Assembly (NCBI GenBank): GCA_024695285.1
Contig: JAILIM010000017.1
Location: forward strand, 104,559-168,558
From: Bacteroidales bacterium
GTDB lineage: Bacteria; Bacteroidota; Bacteroidia; Bacteroidales; UBA932
Length of the DNA: 64,000 bases
Reading direction: 5' to 3'
Positions within the stretch are counted from its first letter, which is position 1. Each line of letters begins with the position of its first letter. This document shows, piece by piece, positions 62,060 to 64,000 of this stretch. The notes below the pieces were generated by a model. It saw only the letters and a list, made by a program, of their open reading frames with translations, did not search any database and was not told where the DNA came from. Both the position numbers and the translations under genes were made by a program.

Positions 62060-63378
62060 TTGCGCCGCAGCAGGATTGAGAACAGGGCGATGACGCCAAG
62101 AGCCAGAGGATAATACAGGTGGCCGATAATTGCGGCAGCCGACACTCCCGCAAGGCCGGAAGCCATCAGCATCTGCGCTCCATACGGCAGTATTCCCTGT
62201 ATCAGGCAACTGAACGTGTCGAGAATGCTGGCGGTGCGGCTGGGATTCAACTTGAACTGTTCCGTGATGTCTTTTGCCAGGGGCCCCGTCGTTATGATGG
62301 CGATGGTGTTGTTGGCGGTGCAGGCGTTCACGAGGCACACCAGGGCCGCAATGCTCAGGGACGCCGCCCTGGCGCTCTTGATGCGGCGTGTCAATCCATT
62401 GATAATGAATTCCATTCCTCCGTTGTGGCGGATGATGTCCAGCATTCCGCCCGCAAGAAGCGTGACTATGATCAGTTCCCCCATACCGGCAATGCCTTCT
62501 CCTGCCGCAGCCATCCATCCCACGAGTCCGTAGCTCCCGCACGCCACTCCTATGATGCCGTTCACCAGAAGTCCGGACGCCAGCACTGCTATCACGTTGA
62601 TGCCGGCAAGCGCCAGGCCGATGACTATCAGGTACGGAAGCATCTTCACCCATTGTATCTCTGCAACCTCCAGCGGCTTGCCAACTTCCCCGCCTATGAT
62701 CACGTAGATTATGGTCACAATCACCGCAGCGGGGGCCGCAATGAGTATGTTCGCCCTGAACTTGTCCCGCATCTGCACGCCCTGGCTCTTTGTTGCCGCC
62801 ACGGTGGTGTCTGATATAAACGAAAGGTTGTCTCCGAAAAAAGCACCTCCTACCACTATGGCGGTCAGCAACGGCACGCTTGCTCCGACCTGTGCGGCAA
62901 GACCGGAGGCGACGGGCACCAGGGCCACGATTGTGCCCACGCTGGTGCCGATGGCCATCGAGATGAAGCACGCGGCAAGGAAGAGGCCTGCAAACAGGAA
63001 GCGCGAAGGAAGGATACGCAGGGTGAAATTCACCGTGGCGTCTATAGCTCCTATTTCTTTGGCGGTGGCGGCAAATGCCCCTGCCAGTACGAATATCCAT
63101 ATCATCATCAGCACGTTGGCATCGCCAGCGCCCCTGGAGAAAATGGAGATACGTCCGTCCATGTCGAAGCGTGAACGCCAGCCGCTTGCCTGCCCCGGGC
63201 CCGGGGTAATCAAGATTGCATATACTGAAGCCACCAGGAATGCCGCCGTCACGGGAATCTTATAGAAGTCGCCGGCAATGATCGACGACACTAGATAGAC
63301 CACAATAAAGACCAGCAGCGGACTCACCGCCAGCCACCCGCTCATATGGGCTTTTCCACTCGAAGATAGTTTTGACAT
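62056..63378 (-). CDS. nhaC: NhaC-family Na+/H+ antiporter
   Basis: 440 residues from the ATG at 63378 (a TTG at 63387 precedes it). About eleven membrane helices; typical NhaC stretches are SMAIGTSVGTIVALVPVASG, VGGAFFGDNLSFISDTTVAA, LAGGMLDIIRHNGGMEFII and LVNACTANNTIAIITTGPLA. It exchanges Na+ for H+ (some relatives carry organic acids or amino acids). A TATCTTTG box on the minus strand (63440-63447) gives about a 60-nt leader. Confidence 0.87.
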   Translation of the reverse strand: MSKLSSSGKAHMSGWLAVSPLLVFIVVYLVSSIIAGDFYKIPVTAAFLVASVYAILITPGPGQASGWRSRFDMDGRISIFSRGAGDANVLMMIWIFVLAGAFAATAKEIGAIDATVNFTLRILPSRFLFAGLFLAACFISMAIGTSVGTIVALVPVASGLAAQVGASVPLLTAIVVGGAFFGDNLSFISDTTVAATKSQGVQMRDKFRANILIAAPAAVIVTIIYVIIGGEVGKPLEVAEIQWVKMLPYLIVIGLALAGINVIAVLASGLLVNGIIGVACGSYGLVGWMAAAGEGIAGMGELIIVTLLAGGMLDIIRHNGGMEFIINGLTRRIKSARAASLSIAALVCLVNACTANNTIAIITTGPLAKDITEQFKLNPSRTASILDTFSCLIQGILPYGAQMLMASGLAGVSAAAIIGHLYYPLALGVIALFSILLRRN

Positions 63379-63439
63379 ACTAACCAACCGTTATGCGCTG
63401 ACAGGCAATTATTTTCTCAACCGGTCACGCATCAGTTTG

Positions 63440-63447
63440 CAAAGATA
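63440..63447 (-). promoter_or_regulatory. -7 box of nhaC
   Basis: Minus strand TATCTTTG fits TAnnTTTG; 61 nt before the ATG at 63378. Confidence 0.5.
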
Positions 63448-63470
63448 TCAAGATTTTTTTTGAAAAGAAC

Positions 63471-63501
63471 ATTGCAATTCTAGAAAAAGTGATTATATTT
63501 G
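63471..63501 (+). promoter_or_regulatory. Promoter of tRNA-Asp
   Basis: ATTG at 63471-63474, a 19-bp spacer and TATATTTG at 63494-63501: an excellent Bacteroidota -33/-7 match, 30 nt before the mature tRNA 5' end. Confidence 0.8.
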
Positions 63502-63531
63502 CATCCGCGTTTAACGCAGACCAGCGCAATT

Positions 63532-63605
63532 GGTGCGGTAGTTCAGCTGGTTAGAATGCCGGCCTGTCACGCCGGAGGTCGAGGGTTCGAGTCCCTTCCG
63601 CACCG
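63532..63605 (+). tRNA. tRNA-Asp (GTC)
   Basis: 74 nt. Acceptor stem GGTGCGG (63532-63538) pairs with CCGCACC (63598-63604), discriminator G. Anticodon loop CTGTCAC in a CCGGC/GCCGG stem gives anticodon GTC. T-arm GAGGGTTCGAGTCCCTT is standard. CCA is not encoded, matching the presence of cca in this window. Confidence 0.97.
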
Positions 63606-63607
63606 CG

Positions 63608-63635
63608 AAAACCCCTGAGTTTCAGGGGTTTTCTT
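63608..63635 (+). terminator. Terminator after tRNA-Asp
   Basis: An 11-bp perfect stem (AAAACCCCTGA 63608-63618 with TCAGGGGTTTT 63622-63632) and a 3-nt loop, ending in T-rich sequence. Confidence 0.85.
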
Positions 63636-63637
63636 CG

Positions 63638-63661
63638 TTTACGCACAAATTTACGCACAAA
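63638..63661. repeat. Tandem 12-bp repeat TTTACGCACAAA
   Basis: Two adjacent exact copies (63638-63649 and 63650-63661) just after the tRNA-Asp terminator. Such a position is typical of integrase attachment or arm sites, but no integrase lies within the window. Confidence 0.7.
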
Positions 63662-63826
63662 ATTTTGAAAGTGACGCCCCGTAAAAGCCGCCTCTACTCC
63701 CTTCTATTGAGGTAAACCATACTATCTTTTTGCGACCACTTTTACTACCACAAATTGAAATGAGATACGTTCATAGGTAAATAATGCACCTTCACGGTCA
63801 AAAATGCTGTTTTCACCTTGTTTTAT
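63662..63826. other. A+T-rich spacer without a supported gene
   Basis: This stretch looks clearly more A+T-rich than the rest of the window. It holds only part of a 70-codon minus-strand frame (63722-63934) that has no recognisable features and overlaps the next gene's start and promoter. It could be the edge of an integrated element or decayed sequence. Confidence 0.4.
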
Positions 63827-63857
63827 TTTGCGTGCAGGATTAAAAGGTGTATCTTTC
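63827..63857 (+). promoter_or_regulatory. Promoter of the gene running off the window end
   Basis: TTTG at 63827-63830, a 19-bp spacer and TATCTTTC at 63850-63857 (one mismatch to TAnnTTTG), 17 nt before the ATG at 63875. Confidence 0.6.
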
Positions 63858-63874
63858 GACAAAATACCGCAGCG

Positions 63875-64000
63875 ATGTACTTCAGCATCTTCGATACATA
63901 CAATACTTCCAAGGAGGAACGCCGGCACCGTCATCTGACAGTCGTGCTGCTGGCCATTGCCGTCAGCTGGGCGCTGTGGTGCGTGGTGAGCATTCCATAT
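63875..64000 (+). CDS. N-terminus of an unidentified membrane-associated protein (partial)
   Basis: 42 codons are in the window: a charged start (MYFSIFDTYNTSKEERRHRH) and then a hydrophobic helix (LTVVLLAIAVSWALWCVV). A good promoter precedes it, which supports it over the overlapping minus-strand frame. The long charged segment before the helix suggests an inner-membrane protein with a cytosolic N-terminus rather than a cleaved signal. Family cannot be determined from this fragment. Confidence 0.5.
   Translation, partial: MYFSIFDTYNTSKEERRHRHLTVVLLAIAVSWALWCVVSIPY

Noticed and set aside
63722..63934. A 70-codon minus-strand frame near the window end
   Set aside because: No recognisable domain, no promoter or ribosome site seen, and it overlaps the start and promoter of a plus-strand gene with a good -33/-7 pair.

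Overview
The window is a densely packed stretch of a Bacteroidota (Bacteroidales-like) chromosome, judged by eye to be well above 50 percent G+C. The assignment rests on recurrent TAnnTTTG promoter boxes (the Bacteroidota sigma -7 element), many lipoproteins with Bacteroidota-style architecture (Ig-like, fimbrillin-like, GLUG-like), a parA-parB-DUF5683-MltD block, an SDR-type threonine dehydrogenase paired with Kbl, a C10 cysteine protease and CCA-less stable RNA genes. I cannot name a genus. Genes overlap by 1-29 bp in many places and no gene-free stretch exceeds 300 bases; the longest lie beside tmRNA, upstream of the sigma factor gene and after tRNA-Asp.

Layout. 1-9.6 kb: end of a YihY-like membrane protein, a synthetase-type RelA/SpoT protein, an Ig-like lipoprotein, a small barrel protein, compact IspG, then on the minus strand an RlmI-type methyltransferase, a DEDD exonuclease and an unknown lipoprotein, and a CDF metal transporter. 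9.6-18.4 kb: a C10 protease with a fimbrillin-like lipoprotein, a divergent C1B peptidase with PssA, then M48 peptidase-LpxB-SurE (minus) back to back with GAPDH. 18.5-28.4 kb: a large OmpA-like lipoprotein, a CoA transferase, MltD-DUF5683-ParB-ParA (minus), a lipid kinase, and a helix-hairpin-helix outer-membrane protein. 28.4-33.1 kb: a plus-strand run of FakA-FakB-Hpt-Adk-HolA. 33.1-37.1 kb: an E2-like acyltransferase missing its catalytic His, tmRNA, a hairpin-rich spacer, and an ECF sigma/tethered-barrel cluster that looks more A+T-rich than its surroundings. 37.2-46.3 kb: divergent Kbl/Tdh (threonine breakdown), HPF-XerC-CCA transferase-HsdR_N, and a 1291-residue fimbrillin/GLUG/calcineurin phosphoesterase. 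46.4-52.9 kb: a six-gene pseudaminic-acid-type nonulosonate operon with a PseG-PseH fusion. 52.9-59.1 kb (minus): WaaA, UvrA, a DUF2264 lipoprotein and an acyltransferase. 59.2-64 kb: a PAP2 phosphatase, a radical SAM/SPASM enzyme divergent from its partner lipoprotein and a barrel-like protein, an NhaC antiporter, tRNA-Asp, and an A+T-rich tail with a tandem repeat and the start of another gene.

The most interesting parts are the radical SAM/lipoprotein/barrel locus near 60-62 kb, whose chemistry is not known to me; the tmRNA, whose predicted degron ends in Ala-Tyr-Ala-Cys and whose 3' acceptor strand forms half of a 25-bp perfect palindrome; and the tethered-barrel sigma cluster beside it. 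Cell-envelope work (LPS via LpxB and WaaA, phospholipid via PssA and FakAB, nonulosonate sugars, surface lipoproteins) is the dominant theme.
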